From: Lysobacter sp. K5869
GTDB taxonomy: Bacteria > Pseudomonadota > Gammaproteobacteria > Xanthomonadales > Xanthomonadaceae
Direction of reading: 5' to 3'
Length of the DNA: 64,000 nucleotides
Assembly (NCBI RefSeq): GCF_018847975.1
Contig: NZ_CP072597.1
Span: 4,751,001 to 4,815,000, forward strand
Below the pieces are notes generated by a model. That model saw only the letters and a list, made by a program, of their open reading frames with translations, had not been told where the DNA came from and searched no databases. Position numbers and translations under genes: made by a program. Below are positions 26,365-34,820 of the stretch, piece by piece. The first letter of the stretch is position 1, and every line of letters begins with the position of its first letter.

Positions 26365-28659
26365 TCAGGACGCGCGCCGGATCGAAACCGGAATCGACTT
26401 GTACGCCGGCGTTCCGCTTTGTTCGTCGTACTCGTCGAGCGCGAGCAGCCCGTTGGCTTCCGGGTAATACGCCGCGACCGAACCCGGCGCGATCTCATAA
26501 GCGACCACGGTCTGCCCCTGCAACACACGCGGCGGCCCGCCCGCGTCCGCGGCCACCGCCTCGATATCGACCAAGTCGCCATGCGCGAGACCGAGCCGCT
26601 GCAAATCGCCCGGATTCACGAATACCACGTCGCGCCGCCCGGCGATGCCGCGATAGCGGTCGTCGAGGCCGTAGATCGTGGTGTTGTATTGATCGTGGCT
26701 GCGGATCGTCGCCAGACGCAGCGTGTCGGCGCCGCCGGCGCGCGGGTCTTCCTCGACGCCGGCGCAGACCAGGAAGTTGGCCTTGCCCGAGGCGGTGCGC
26801 CATTCGCGCCGCGAGGCCGGCACGTCCAGGCGGAAACCGCCGGGCACGGCGATGCGCTCGTTGAAGCGGTAGAAGTCGGGGAACACGGCTTCGATCTTGT
26901 CGCGGATCAGCGCGTAGTCGGCGACCAGCCCGGCCCAGTCCACTTTGGTCGCGGGCAGCGTCGCCTGCGCGATGCCGGCGACGATGGCGGGCTCCGAACG
27001 CAGTTGCTCCGACGCCGGCTTCAGCGTGCCGCGCGAGGCGTGCACCATCGACATCGAATCTTCGACCGTCACCGATTGACGGCCGCCGGCTTGCAGGTCG
27101 CGCTCGGTGCGGCCCAGGCACGGCAGTAGGATCGATTCGCGCGCGGTCAGCAAGTGCGAGCGATTGAGCTTGGTCGCCACGTGCACGGCCAGTTCCAGTC
27201 CGCGCATCGCGGGGAACACGGTTTGCGGATCGGGCATGGCCACGGCGAGATTGCCGCCGAGGCAAATCATCGCCTTCGAGCGCCCCGCCGCGATGGCCTG
27301 CAAGGCTTCCACCGCGTTGTGCCCCTTCGCCGCCGGCGGCGCGAAGCCGAACGCGCGCTCGATCCCGTCGAGCAAGGCGCGCGAAGGAATCTCGGTGATG
27401 CCGACGGTGCGGTCGCCCTGAACGTTGGAGTGGCCGCGCAAGGGGCAGATGCCCGCGCCCTCGCGGCCGATATTCCCGCGCAACAGCAGCAGATTGGCCA
27501 GTTGCTGGACGTTGGAGGTGCCGTGCCGGTGCTGGGTGATGCCCATGCCGTAGCACACGATCACCCGCTTCGCCGCGGCGTAGACCTGCGCCGCCGCTTC
27601 GATGTCGGCGCGGCTCAAGCCCGAATGCGCTTCGATGGTCGGCCACGACACGGTGTCCAAATCCGCGGCCAATGCTTCGAAACCGGTGGTGTGCTCGGCG
27701 ATGAAGGCGCGGTCGAGCACGCCCTCGCCGCCGCCGGCGACGGCCGCGGCGTCGGCGGCCAGCAGCGCCTTCATCATGCCCTTGAGCACCGCCACGTCGC
27801 CGCCGACCTTGACCTGGTAATAGGTCGTGGCGATCGGCGTCGCGCTCAGCGTCAGCATTTCCACCGGATCCTGCGGCGCGGCGAAACGCTCCAGCCCGCG
27901 TTCCTTGAGCGGGTTGAACACCACGATGGGCACGCCGCGGCGCGAGGCTTCGCGCAGCGTCGAGAGCATGCGCGGATGGTTGGTGCCGGGGTTGTGGCCG
28001 ATGGAGAAGATCGCGTCGCAACGGTCGAAATCTTCCAGCGTCACCGTGCCCTTGCCGACGCCGATCGACTGCGGCAGGCCGACGCTGGTGGCCTCGTGGC
28101 ACATGTTGGAGCAGTCGGGAAAATTGTTGCTGCCGTACTCGCGCACGAACAGTTGGTACAAGAACGCGGCTTCGTTGGAGGTGCGACCGGAGGTGTAGAA
28201 CTCCACCGTGTCGGGATCGTCGTAAGCGCGCAACGCCGCGCCGATGCGGGCGAAGGCCTCGTCCCAGGAGATCGGCAGATACCGGTCGCTGGCGCGGTCG
28301 TACGCCATCGGGTGGGTCAGGCGCCCGGCGTCCTCGAGCGCGTGATCGGACCATTCCCACAACTGCGCGACGGGGTGTTCGGCGAAGAACTCGGGCGTCG
28401 TGCGCTTGCTGGTCGCCTCCCAGGTCACCGCCTTGGCGCCGTTCTCGCAGAACTCGAACGACGAGGTGTGTTTGGGATCGGGCCAGGCGCAGCCGGGGCA
28501 ATCGAAGCCCCAGGGCTGGTTGACCCGCAACAGCGTGCGCACGTCCTCGGCGACCGCCATCTGCCCCTTCAGCGCCCGCGCCACCGCGCCCAATGCGCCC
28601 CAACCGCCCGCGGAACCGTCGTAGTTCTTGATTCCGGGCACTTCGTCGTTCTTGGCCAT
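26365..28659 (-). CDS. Molybdopterin oxidoreductase, FdhF/YdeP family
   Basis: 764 residues, the length of YdeP-type proteins. The sequence has the molybdopterin-binding segments of formate dehydrogenase relatives: TSGRTSNEAAFLYQLFVREYG, SIGHNPGTNHPRML, CYGMGITQHRHGTSNVQQLANLLLLRGNIGREGAG and a C-terminal IRSHDQYNTTIYG. The probable Mo ligand is C187 in PDCSNMCHEATS, where FdhF has selenocysteine. No N-terminal four-cysteine iron-sulfur motif of the usual kind is seen apart from DCPGC. Electron donor and substrate are unknown; E. coli YdeP is tied to acid resistance. It lies 76 bp downstream of the DyP peroxidase on the same strand. Confidence 0.9.
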   Translation of the reverse strand: MAKNDEVPGIKNYDGSAGGWGALGAVARALKGQMAVAEDVRTLLRVNQPWGFDCPGCAWPDPKHTSSFEFCENGAKAVTWEATSKRTTPEFFAEHPVAQLWEWSDHALEDAGRLTHPMAYDRASDRYLPISWDEAFARIGAALRAYDDPDTVEFYTSGRTSNEAAFLYQLFVREYGSNNFPDCSNMCHEATSVGLPQSIGVGKGTVTLEDFDRCDAIFSIGHNPGTNHPRMLSTLREASRRGVPIVVFNPLKERGLERFAAPQDPVEMLTLSATPIATTYYQVKVGGDVAVLKGMMKALLAADAAAVAGGGEGVLDRAFIAEHTTGFEALAADLDTVSWPTIEAHSGLSRADIEAAAQVYAAAKRVIVCYGMGITQHRHGTSNVQQLANLLLLRGNIGREGAGICPLRGHSNVQGDRTVGITEIPSRALLDGIERAFGFAPPAAKGHNAVEALQAIAAGRSKAMICLGGNLAVAMPDPQTVFPAMRGLELAVHVATKLNRSHLLTARESILLPCLGRTERDLQAGGRQSVTVEDSMSMVHASRGTLKPASEQLRSEPAIVAGIAQATLPATKVDWAGLVADYALIRDKIEAVFPDFYRFNERIAVPGGFRLDVPASRREWRTASGKANFLVCAGVEEDPRAGGADTLRLATIRSHDQYNTTIYGLDDRYRGIAGRRDVVFVNPGDLQRLGLAHGDLVDIEAVAADAGGPPRVLQGQTVVAYEIAPGSVAAYYPEANGLLALDEYDEQSGTPAYKSIPVSIRRAS

Positions 28660-28735
28660 GACAGCGTCCTCCGCCGCGTTCGCGGCTCGATCGCGTGATG
28701 CGTCCGCGCCGGCGAAGCGGCGCGGACGCCGAACC

Positions 28736-29716
28736 TCATGAAACCGCGGGCGCGGCGGCGGCCGTCGCGGCGGGTTCGTCTTCGTCTTCGTCCGATACCT
28801 CGGCCAGGAACGTCGCCGACGGCGCGAAGAACAGCGAGCCGGTGACGGCGCGGCTGAAATCGAGCAGACGGTCGTAATTGCCCGGCGGGTTGCCGATGAA
28901 CATGTTCTCCAGCATCCGCTCGATCCGCCGCGGCGAACGCGCGTAGCCGATGAAATAGGTGCCGAACTCGCTCTTGCTGGCGTCGCCGAACGGCATGTTG
29001 TCGCGCAGGATGCTGAGCTCTTCGCCGTTCTCCTCGATCACGGTCAGCACGTTGTGCGCGTAGGACGGCTTGGCCGCGTCGTCGAGTTCGACGTTGGACA
29101 GCTTGTGCCGGCCGACGATGCGCTCTTGCTGCTCCACCGGCACCGACTCCCAGCCCTTCAGATCGTGCAGATACTTCTGCACGATCACGTAGCTGCCGCC
29201 GGCGAAGCCGGTGTCCTCGTCGCCGACCAGGGCCGAATCCAGCGCTTCGCGATCGACCGGGTTCTCGGTGCCGTCGACGAAGCCGAGCAGATCGCGCTGA
29301 TCGAAATAGCGGAAGCCGTGCACTTCCTCGGCCGTCGCCACCGCCTCGCCGAGGCGCGCGAGGATCAGCTGGGTCAGCTCGAAGCACAGATCCATGCGCT
29401 CGGCGCGGATGTGGAACAGCAGATCGCCCGGCGTCGACACGGCGCGATGGCTGCCTTCGATGGCACGGAAGGGGTGCAGCTCGGCCGGCTTGGGCGCGCC
29501 GAACGCGCGCGTCCAGGCCTCGTCGCCGAACGCCAGGATGCACGTCAGGCGCCCGTCGAGATCGCGGAAACCGACCGAGCGCAGCAGCCCGGCCAGATCG
29601 GCGCACAGCGCGCGCACGGTTCGCCGATGCTGCGGCTCCGGCCGCAAGGTGACGACGAGGAACACGGCCGAGCGGGTCAAGCCCGCGACGATGGGCTGGG
29701 GGACGACGGATGCCAC
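28736..29716 (-). CDS. Dyp-type heme peroxidase
   Basis: 326 residues starting at a GTG (29716), preceded by AGAGGT. It carries the DyP signature GFVDGTENP with the catalytic Asp at D148. The probable proximal heme ligand is His221 (SYAHNVLT) and the distal Arg lies in LRDNMPFG. Length and pattern fit the YfeX-like class without a Tat signal, so it should be cytoplasmic. It oxidises dyes or porphyrinogens with peroxide in characterised relatives. The C-terminus is a short acidic then alanine-rich tail. It is probably cotranscribed with the molybdopterin oxidoreductase. Confidence 0.92.
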   Translation of the reverse strand: MASVVPQPIVAGLTRSAVFLVVTLRPEPQHRRTVRALCADLAGLLRSVGFRDLDGRLTCILAFGDEAWTRAFGAPKPAELHPFRAIEGSHRAVSTPGDLLFHIRAERMDLCFELTQLILARLGEAVATAEEVHGFRYFDQRDLLGFVDGTENPVDREALDSALVGDEDTGFAGGSYVIVQKYLHDLKGWESVPVEQQERIVGRHKLSNVELDDAAKPSYAHNVLTVIEENGEELSILRDNMPFGDASKSEFGTYFIGYARSPRRIERMLENMFIGNPPGNYDRLLDFSRAVTGSLFFAPSATFLAEVSDEDEDEPAATAAAAPAVS

Positions 29717-29861
29717 GACTTACCTCTCTGCGGTTCGCATTCGATGAACGCGGACCGCGCCGCGCCTGTGCGCTCGCGGCCCGCGGATTGAGTCAGGCGC
29801 CGATGATAGCGCCGCCGCAGGTGAAAACCGCGCGGCTGTGGCGGCCCCACCGGCCGCGGGT

Positions 29862-29891
29862 TTGAGCCGCGCGCCCGCACAATGCTAGATT
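29862..29891 (+). promoter_or_regulatory. Putative sigma-70 promoter
   Basis: TTGAGC, an 18-bp spacer and TAGATT (29886-29891), 27 bp before the start of the small gene at 29919. Confidence 0.4.
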
Positions 29892-29918
29892 CGACCCGGA
29901 CCTTTACGGACAGCGAGC

Positions 29919-30113
29919 ATGCGCAGGCAAGCCGAACTTCCTGAATCCGACGACGCGGCCGAAGCGGCCGGCGCGACGCCCGCGTGGCCGCGCGAGCCGC
30001 TGAACCCGCAGCGCCTGCGCGACGCCGAAGTCGCCCAGGCCCAGGCCGCGCTCAAGCGCGAGCTGGTGCGGGTGTATGCCTTGTCGTGCGGGGCCAGCCG
30101 GTCCAAGGGGTAA
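29919..30113 (+). CDS. Small hypothetical protein
   Basis: 64 residues, not recognised. An acidic proline-containing N-terminus is followed by one long charged helix (PQRLRDAEVAQAQAALKRELVRVYALSC in pieces). The next gene starts 6 bp after its stop, so the two form a small operon. Support is limited to position, the promoter-like sequence at 29862-29891 and codon use. Confidence 0.5.
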   Translation: MRRQAELPESDDAAEAAGATPAWPREPLNPQRLRDAEVAQAQAALKRELVRVYALSCGASRSKG

Positions 30114-30119
30114 GCCCGC

Positions 30120-30467
30120 ATGGCCACGCGCACGGAACGCGCGAGCGAGCGCCGGGTGATGTGGCGCGATGCGGCGACCTCGCGGCTGATGTACCGGCTC
30201 AATATCGCCGGCGCCAGCGTTTACGGCGGGTTGAGCGTGTTTCTCTCGTCCACCTATGAGCTGTGGGGGCCCGACCTCCCTCTTGGCCACCTTGTTCCCG
30301 AAGCGGCGTCCGTCGTCGTCGCGATCTGGGGCGTGCTCGGCGCCCTGCTCTGCCTCACCGACCTGCGACTGCGCACGCGCGCCGACCGGATCGCGTCCTT
30401 GCTGCCGTTCGCGCTCGCCGCCTTGTCGGCCTGGATCTGCCAGCAACGCTATTGGCAGCAGCTGTGA
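30120..30467 (+). CDS. Small membrane protein, two to three segments
   Basis: 115 residues, not recognised. After a charged N-terminus (RTERASERRVMWRDA) there are hydrophobic segments at about 28-45 (IAGASVYGGLSVFLSS), 62-82 (AASVVVAIWGVLGALLCLTDL) and 92-108. The protein ends WICQQRYWQQL. It starts right after the 64-residue gene and converges with the deacetylase gene. Confidence 0.6.
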   Translation: MATRTERASERRVMWRDAATSRLMYRLNIAGASVYGGLSVFLSSTYELWGPDLPLGHLVPEAASVVVAIWGVLGALLCLTDLRLRTRADRIASLLPFALAALSAWICQQRYWQQL

Positions 30468-30477
30468 CCCGCGCCGC

Positions 30478-31167
30478 TCACGCCAACTCGCGCTGCGCCT
30501 CGCGTTCGCGCAGCAAATCCCCGACCCGCACGAAGCCGTAACCCTGCGCGCGCAGCGCCGGCACCAGCTCGCGCACGATCTCGACGATGCGCGGCCGCGG
30601 CCGGCCATGATCGTCGTCGCCGTCGTGCAGCAGCACGATCGCGCCGGGATGCGCCTGCGCCAGCACCGCGCCGCTCACGCAATCGACGTGTCCGGGCGCC
30701 TCGGGCTCCAGCCAATCGCAAGGATCGATCGACCACCCGGCGACCGTGTAGCCGTGCCGCGCCAGCAGATCGACCTGATCGGCGCGGATCTCGCCGAACG
30801 CCGGCCGGTACAGCCGCGCCGACAACGCATCGGCGCCGGCGCGGCGCAACTCGGCGGCGGCCGGCGCGACTTCGTCGTGCAGCAACGCCTCGGCCTGCAG
30901 GCCGCTGGCGTCGGCGTGGCTCATCGAATGGTTGGCCAGCTCGTGGCCGTCGGCGAGCATGCGCGCGCTCAGCCAGGGCACCGCGCGCAACAAACGGCCG
31001 ATGCAGAAGAACGTCGCCGTCACCTGCAATTCCCGCAGCGTCGCCAGCAAGGCCGGCGTCGCCTGCCCCGGCCCGTCGTCGAAACTCAGCGCCACCGCAC
31101 GATGGTGCGGCAAGCCGCGGCCGAGGTAGGCGCGCGGGCGTTGGGCGAGAAACGCGTGATAGTCCAT
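30478..31167 (-). CDS. Polysaccharide deacetylase (NodB homology domain)
   Basis: 229 residues consisting of one NodB/CE4 domain. Motif 1 is SFDDGP (catalytic base D30, metal-binding D31) and motif 2 is H80 to H84 in NHSMSH. The motif YRPAFGEIRADQV replaces RxPY..., and the final motif IVLLHDGD is present. It removes N-acetyl groups from amino-sugar polymers or oligomers. No signal peptide is apparent, so it could act in the cytosol on the product of the glycosyltransferase that is encoded 6 bp upstream in the same operon. Confidence 0.9.
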   Translation of the reverse strand: MDYHAFLAQRPRAYLGRGLPHHRAVALSFDDGPGQATPALLATLRELQVTATFFCIGRLLRAVPWLSARMLADGHELANHSMSHADASGLQAEALLHDEVAPAAAELRRAGADALSARLYRPAFGEIRADQVDLLARHGYTVAGWSIDPCDWLEPEAPGHVDCVSGAVLAQAHPGAIVLLHDGDDDHGRPRPRIVEIVRELVPALRAQGYGFVRVGDLLREREAQRELA

Positions 31168-31173
31168 GGCGCC

Positions 31174-32406
31174 TCAGCGGGTCATCCAGCTCTTGCGGCC
31201 GCCGCGCAGTTCGTCGAGCAGGCCGATCAGATTGGCCGGCAGCAACAGCACGTCGATGACCGTGTTGTAGACCGACACCAGCAGCAGGTCCAGCGGTCCG
31301 AGCTGCAGGCGTTCGCGCGCGTGCAGCACCGAAACGAAGTTGAGCGCGGCCATCAGCAGCCAGTTCAGCGCCGCCACCGCGAGCAGCGCGTGGCTGCGGT
31401 AGAGCAAGGCGCCCGCGGCCGCCAGCAACAGCGTCGGCACCAGCGCCGACTGCGCCCACAGCAGCCACCACGGCAGCATCTTCATCGTGCGCGGCCACGA
31501 GATCCGCCACGCCACCCGGAACGACTCCAGCCGTCCGCGCGCCCAGCGGCGGCGCTGGCGAAACAGGCCGCCCAAGGTGGTCGGACAGATCGTGTAAGCC
31601 ACCGCGTCGGGCGCGTAAGCGATCGAATAGCCGTGCGCCAGCGCGCGCCAGGTCCAGGCGATGTCCTCGACCAGCCACTCGCCCCAACCGCCGAGTTCGC
31701 GGATCACATCGGTGCGGTGCAGCGAGAACGCGCCGGCGACGACGTTGACCGAGCCGAGCTTGCTCTGCACGTAACGGATCGCCGCCAGCGCGCCGATGTG
31801 TTCGTAGAACTGCAGACGATGCAGCCAGGATTGGTCGCGCCCGGCCGGCACGATCAGCCCGCAGGCGGCGGCGTGGCGCGGCGAGGAATACAGCGCTTCG
31901 ACCGCGCTGCGCAGCGCGCCGGGCAGGATCACCGTGTCGCTGTCGATCACCGTGACCACTTCCGAACCCGACGACAGCCGCGGCAGCGCCGCGTCCAGCG
32001 CCAAGCCCTTGGCGCCGCCGTTGCGTTCGCGCGCGATCAGCTCGTAACGCTTGCCGTGCGCCTGCTCCAGCCAGCGCGCGACCGCTTCGGCGGTGGTATT
32101 GGTGGAGCCGTCGTCGACCAGCAGCACTTCCACCGGGCCGGGGTAATCGTTGCGTTCGATCGATTCCAGCGTGCTCAGCAGCGAGTCCTCGGGCTCGTTG
32201 TAGAACGGCACCAGGATCGACACGAACGGATAGCGCGCCAAGGCGCGCGGCGGCGGACGCCGCAGCCGCCGCCAGCACGCCCAGCCGATCAGGAACAGCA
32301 GGCAGGCCAGCAGGATCAGCGTGGAGAAGCCGACGACGCCGGTCAGCACGAATTGGCTGAGCGCGAACTGATCGGGAACGAACGAATCGAACATGAGGCG
32401 GCGCAT
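31174..32406 (-). CDS. Membrane glycosyltransferase family 2 (NodC/PgaC-like)
   Basis: 410 residues from the ATG at 32406; the ATG at 32394 is an alternative. One N-terminal membrane helix (about 18-42), then a GT-A domain with FVSILVPFYNEP, LLVDDGSTNTT, VIDSDT, the acceptor-site LVEDIAW and the processive-type RQRRRW, and C-terminal membrane helices. It resembles N-acetylglucosaminyltransferases that make chitin-like or PNAG-like chains. With the adjacent NodB-type deacetylase it forms a NodC-NodB-like pair, separate from the pga operon at 41313-48024. Confidence 0.88.
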   Translation of the reverse strand: MRRLMFDSFVPDQFALSQFVLTGVVGFSTLILLACLLFLIGWACWRRLRRPPPRALARYPFVSILVPFYNEPEDSLLSTLESIERNDYPGPVEVLLVDDGSTNTTAEAVARWLEQAHGKRYELIARERNGGAKGLALDAALPRLSSGSEVVTVIDSDTVILPGALRSAVEALYSSPRHAAACGLIVPAGRDQSWLHRLQFYEHIGALAAIRYVQSKLGSVNVVAGAFSLHRTDVIRELGGWGEWLVEDIAWTWRALAHGYSIAYAPDAVAYTICPTTLGGLFRQRRRWARGRLESFRVAWRISWPRTMKMLPWWLLWAQSALVPTLLLAAAGALLYRSHALLAVAALNWLLMAALNFVSVLHARERLQLGPLDLLLVSVYNTVIDVLLLPANLIGLLDELRGGRKSWMTR

Positions 32407-32824
32407 CCGGCGAACGCGGGCGCGGCAACGCCGCGCGGATTCGCGCGTGCGCTGCGGCTCGCAGGGGTCTGATTGGCAGACCGGACGCGTCGATACGGAC
32501 GGCCGCGAAGCGGCGCCCGCACGCCTGGTGCTGAAGCTTGCGGATGAAGCGGACGGAACGACTGCGGGGGAACGCTGGAATGCCGCGGAAGGACGCTCGC
32601 ATCGGGCGCCGCGCGTGCGGCGATCGCTCCGATCGAACCTCCGACGCCGTCCGCGCGGCGCGAGCGCGATGCGTTGCCGCGCTTTCGCAACGAAGAATGA
32701 AAGCAGCGCACGATTTAATCTGTGACGGCGCCATGCAGTTCCGCGAACGCTGCGCGTCGCCGCTCGACACGCGTTCGCGCATGAGCGAAAAATCGACGCG
32801 CCCGTCCGCACTCGAGCCGCCGTC
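32407..32824. other. Intergenic region between divergent genes
   Basis: 418 bp between the glycosyltransferase and the methyltransferase. No convincing gene, repeat or terminator is seen; it should hold the two divergent promoters. The slightly AT-richer stretch near 32690-32725 (CGATTTAATCTGTGACG) is the best place for them. Confidence 0.4.
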
Positions 32825-33508
32825 ATGAATCCGACATTTTCTGCGTCCGCTTCTCCCGCGTTCCAGCCGCGCTTCGACATCGGCGCCAGCCGCATCGACT
32901 GCGGGCGCGAGCCGCATGTGGACACGCACCAAGGCGCCGACGAGCGCGCGACCTGGCCGCTGCTGGACTACTCCGATTGCGAACCGACCGAGGATCAGGC
33001 GGCGATCAACCGCTGGCTGCAGGGCGCCGCGCTCGACGGCCTCGACGTGCTGCACGTCGGCACCGGCAACTCCTCGGTCGCGCGCCTGCTCGACGGCCGC
33101 GCGCGCGTGGTCTCGGTCACCGTCGCCCGCGGCGAGTTCGAGCACGCCCAATCGCTGGGCCTGCGCGACTACCGCGTGCACCTGCTCAACAAGCACAGCC
33201 GCGACTTCGCCGAGCGCTTCGCCGCGTCCGGCTTCGACTGCGTGCTCGACAACAATCTGGCCAGCTTCGCTTGCTGCCAGCGCCATCTGGAACGCTACTT
33301 CGACGCGCTGGCGCGGCTGCTCAAGCCCGGCGGCTTCGTGCTGACCCACTGGCTCGGCATGCAATGGACCCTGGATGTCGGCGTGGACGACGTCGAGCCG
33401 GTGTGGCGGCTGGACGCGGCCAAGCTCGAAGCCATCGCCGCCGCGTTCGGCTTCCAGGTCCAGCGCGAAGGCGAGCTGTTCTTCCTGCGCCGCCCGGCGC
33501 GGACCTGA
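32825..33508 (+). CDS. Class I SAM-dependent methyltransferase
   Basis: 227 residues. A Rossmann-type domain starts at about 70 with motif I VLHVGTGNSS (75-84), an acidic-free variant of the usual DxGxG. It continues with VSVTVARGEF (motif II region), the acceptor-side VLDNNLASFACC and the post-motif LARLLKPGGFVLTHW. The N-terminal 45 residues contain WPLLDYSDCE, which may be the substrate cap. The substrate is unknown. The MFS gene begins 11 bp downstream, so export of a methylated product is possible. Confidence 0.82.
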   Translation: MNPTFSASASPAFQPRFDIGASRIDCGREPHVDTHQGADERATWPLLDYSDCEPTEDQAAINRWLQGAALDGLDVLHVGTGNSSVARLLDGRARVVSVTVARGEFEHAQSLGLRDYRVHLLNKHSRDFAERFAASGFDCVLDNNLASFACCQRHLERYFDALARLLKPGGFVLTHWLGMQWTLDVGVDDVEPVWRLDAAKLEAIAAAFGFQVQREGELFFLRRPART

Positions 33509-33518
33509 GCGCGCCGGC

Positions 33519-34808
33519 ATGAGCGCGCGCCGCGGCGCGGCCGCGCGGCTGCTGCGGATCGGCCGGCGCGACCCGCGCGCGGCGTGGCTGTTGCTCGACA
33601 ATCTGATCACCACCTTCGGCGCCGCGTTCACCTTGATCGCGCTGCCGTTCCTGGTCATGCGCCTGAGCGGGCGCGCGCTCGATCTCGGCGCGGTGGCGGC
33701 GATCGAAGCGCTGCCGAGCCTGATCTTGCTGTTCGGATTCCGCGGCGCGCTCGACCGCTTCGACCCGGCGCGGCTGCTGTGGTGGTGCCGCGCCTGCTAT
33801 GTCGCGATCAACGCCGTTCTCGCCGTCGCCACCTGGACCGGCGCGATCGGCATCGGCCTGATCTACGCGATGGCGCTGATCGGCGGCTGCGTGTGGGCCT
33901 TGGCCTACCCCGCCGGCCGCGCGTGTTTCGGCCTGTACCTGCGTCGCGGACTGCTGGCGCCGGCCAACGCGGTGTTCGCGGTGGTGTCGGCGGCGGCGAA
34001 TCTGGCGATGCCGATGTTGGCGGGCGGGTTGATCCTCGCTGCGTCGGGGCCGCATAGGCTGGCGGCCGCGTTCGCGGTCGATGCGGTGTGCGTCGCGCTG
34101 TCGCTGCCGCTGATCGCGGCCTTGCGCCGGCGCGGGCCGGTGCGCGGCGGCGATGCGGGCCGAACGCAAGCGACGAACGCCGACGAACGCTCGGCCGCGC
34201 GCGACATTCCGCGCAGCTATTACTTGTATCTGCTCGCCACGACGCTGCTCGCGGTCGGCCCGATCCAAATCCTGCTGCCGGTGCTGTTGGTGCAGCGCCA
34301 CGATCCGCGCTATCTGGCGATCTACGCCGCGCAATTCGCCGGCATCGCCTTGGCTGCCACCATCGCGGCCCGGCGCGCGCCGACCGCGATGGCCGCGACG
34401 CTGCAAGGCATCGTGCTGTGCTGGCTCGCCGCCGCCTGCGGCTACGCCCTGCTCGCCTGGAGCGGCCGCGCCGATGCCGAACACGCCGCCTGGATCGCCG
34501 CCGCCCTCGCCTTCGGCCTGCTCGCCGGCGCCTCGAATCACTACGGCATCCGTTCGTTGTCGTGGCTGCAACGCAGCGCCGACGCGCGTCGGATGGGCCG
34601 CGAAATGACCTGGTTCTCCGCCGCCACCATGGGCGCGACGCCGCTGGCGACCTTGGCCGTGGGCGCGATGATCGACCGCCTGCGCTGGACCGGCGCGGCG
34701 CAGTGGCTGGCGCTGGCCTTGCTCGCGGCGGCGCTGCTCGCGGCGCCGCATCTGCTCTGGCTCAAACGCGCGCAGACTCCGGGCGCGATCGCGCCCGGAG
34801 CCGCCTGA
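33519..34808 (+). CDS. Major facilitator superfamily transporter
   Basis: 429 residues with about twelve hydrophobic segments and a central charged loop (about 190-230, with RRRGPVRGGDAGRTQ). The pattern resembles drug/macrolide efflux-type MFS proteins (NLITTFGAAFTLIALPFLVMRLSG at the N-terminus, in pieces). Substrate unknown. It is 11 bp after the methyltransferase stop and probably in the same operon. The start at 33519 is chosen because the longer frame runs inside the methyltransferase gene. Confidence 0.85.
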   Translation: MSARRGAAARLLRIGRRDPRAAWLLLDNLITTFGAAFTLIALPFLVMRLSGRALDLGAVAAIEALPSLILLFGFRGALDRFDPARLLWWCRACYVAINAVLAVATWTGAIGIGLIYAMALIGGCVWALAYPAGRACFGLYLRRGLLAPANAVFAVVSAAANLAMPMLAGGLILAASGPHRLAAAFAVDAVCVALSLPLIAALRRRGPVRGGDAGRTQATNADERSAARDIPRSYYLYLLATTLLAVGPIQILLPVLLVQRHDPRYLAIYAAQFAGIALAATIAARRAPTAMAATLQGIVLCWLAAACGYALLAWSGRADAEHAAWIAAALAFGLLAGASNHYGIRSLSWLQRSADARRMGREMTWFSAATMGATPLATLAVGAMIDRLRWTGAAQWLALALLAAALLAAPHLLWLKRAQTPGAIAPGAA

Positions 34809-34820
34809 CACCGCCGCCGT

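Noticed and set aside
30449..33658. Minus-strand frame of over 1,000 codons across the deacetylase, glycosyltransferase and methyltransferase
   Set aside because: It crosses gene boundaries and has no domain; the real genes lie in other frames.
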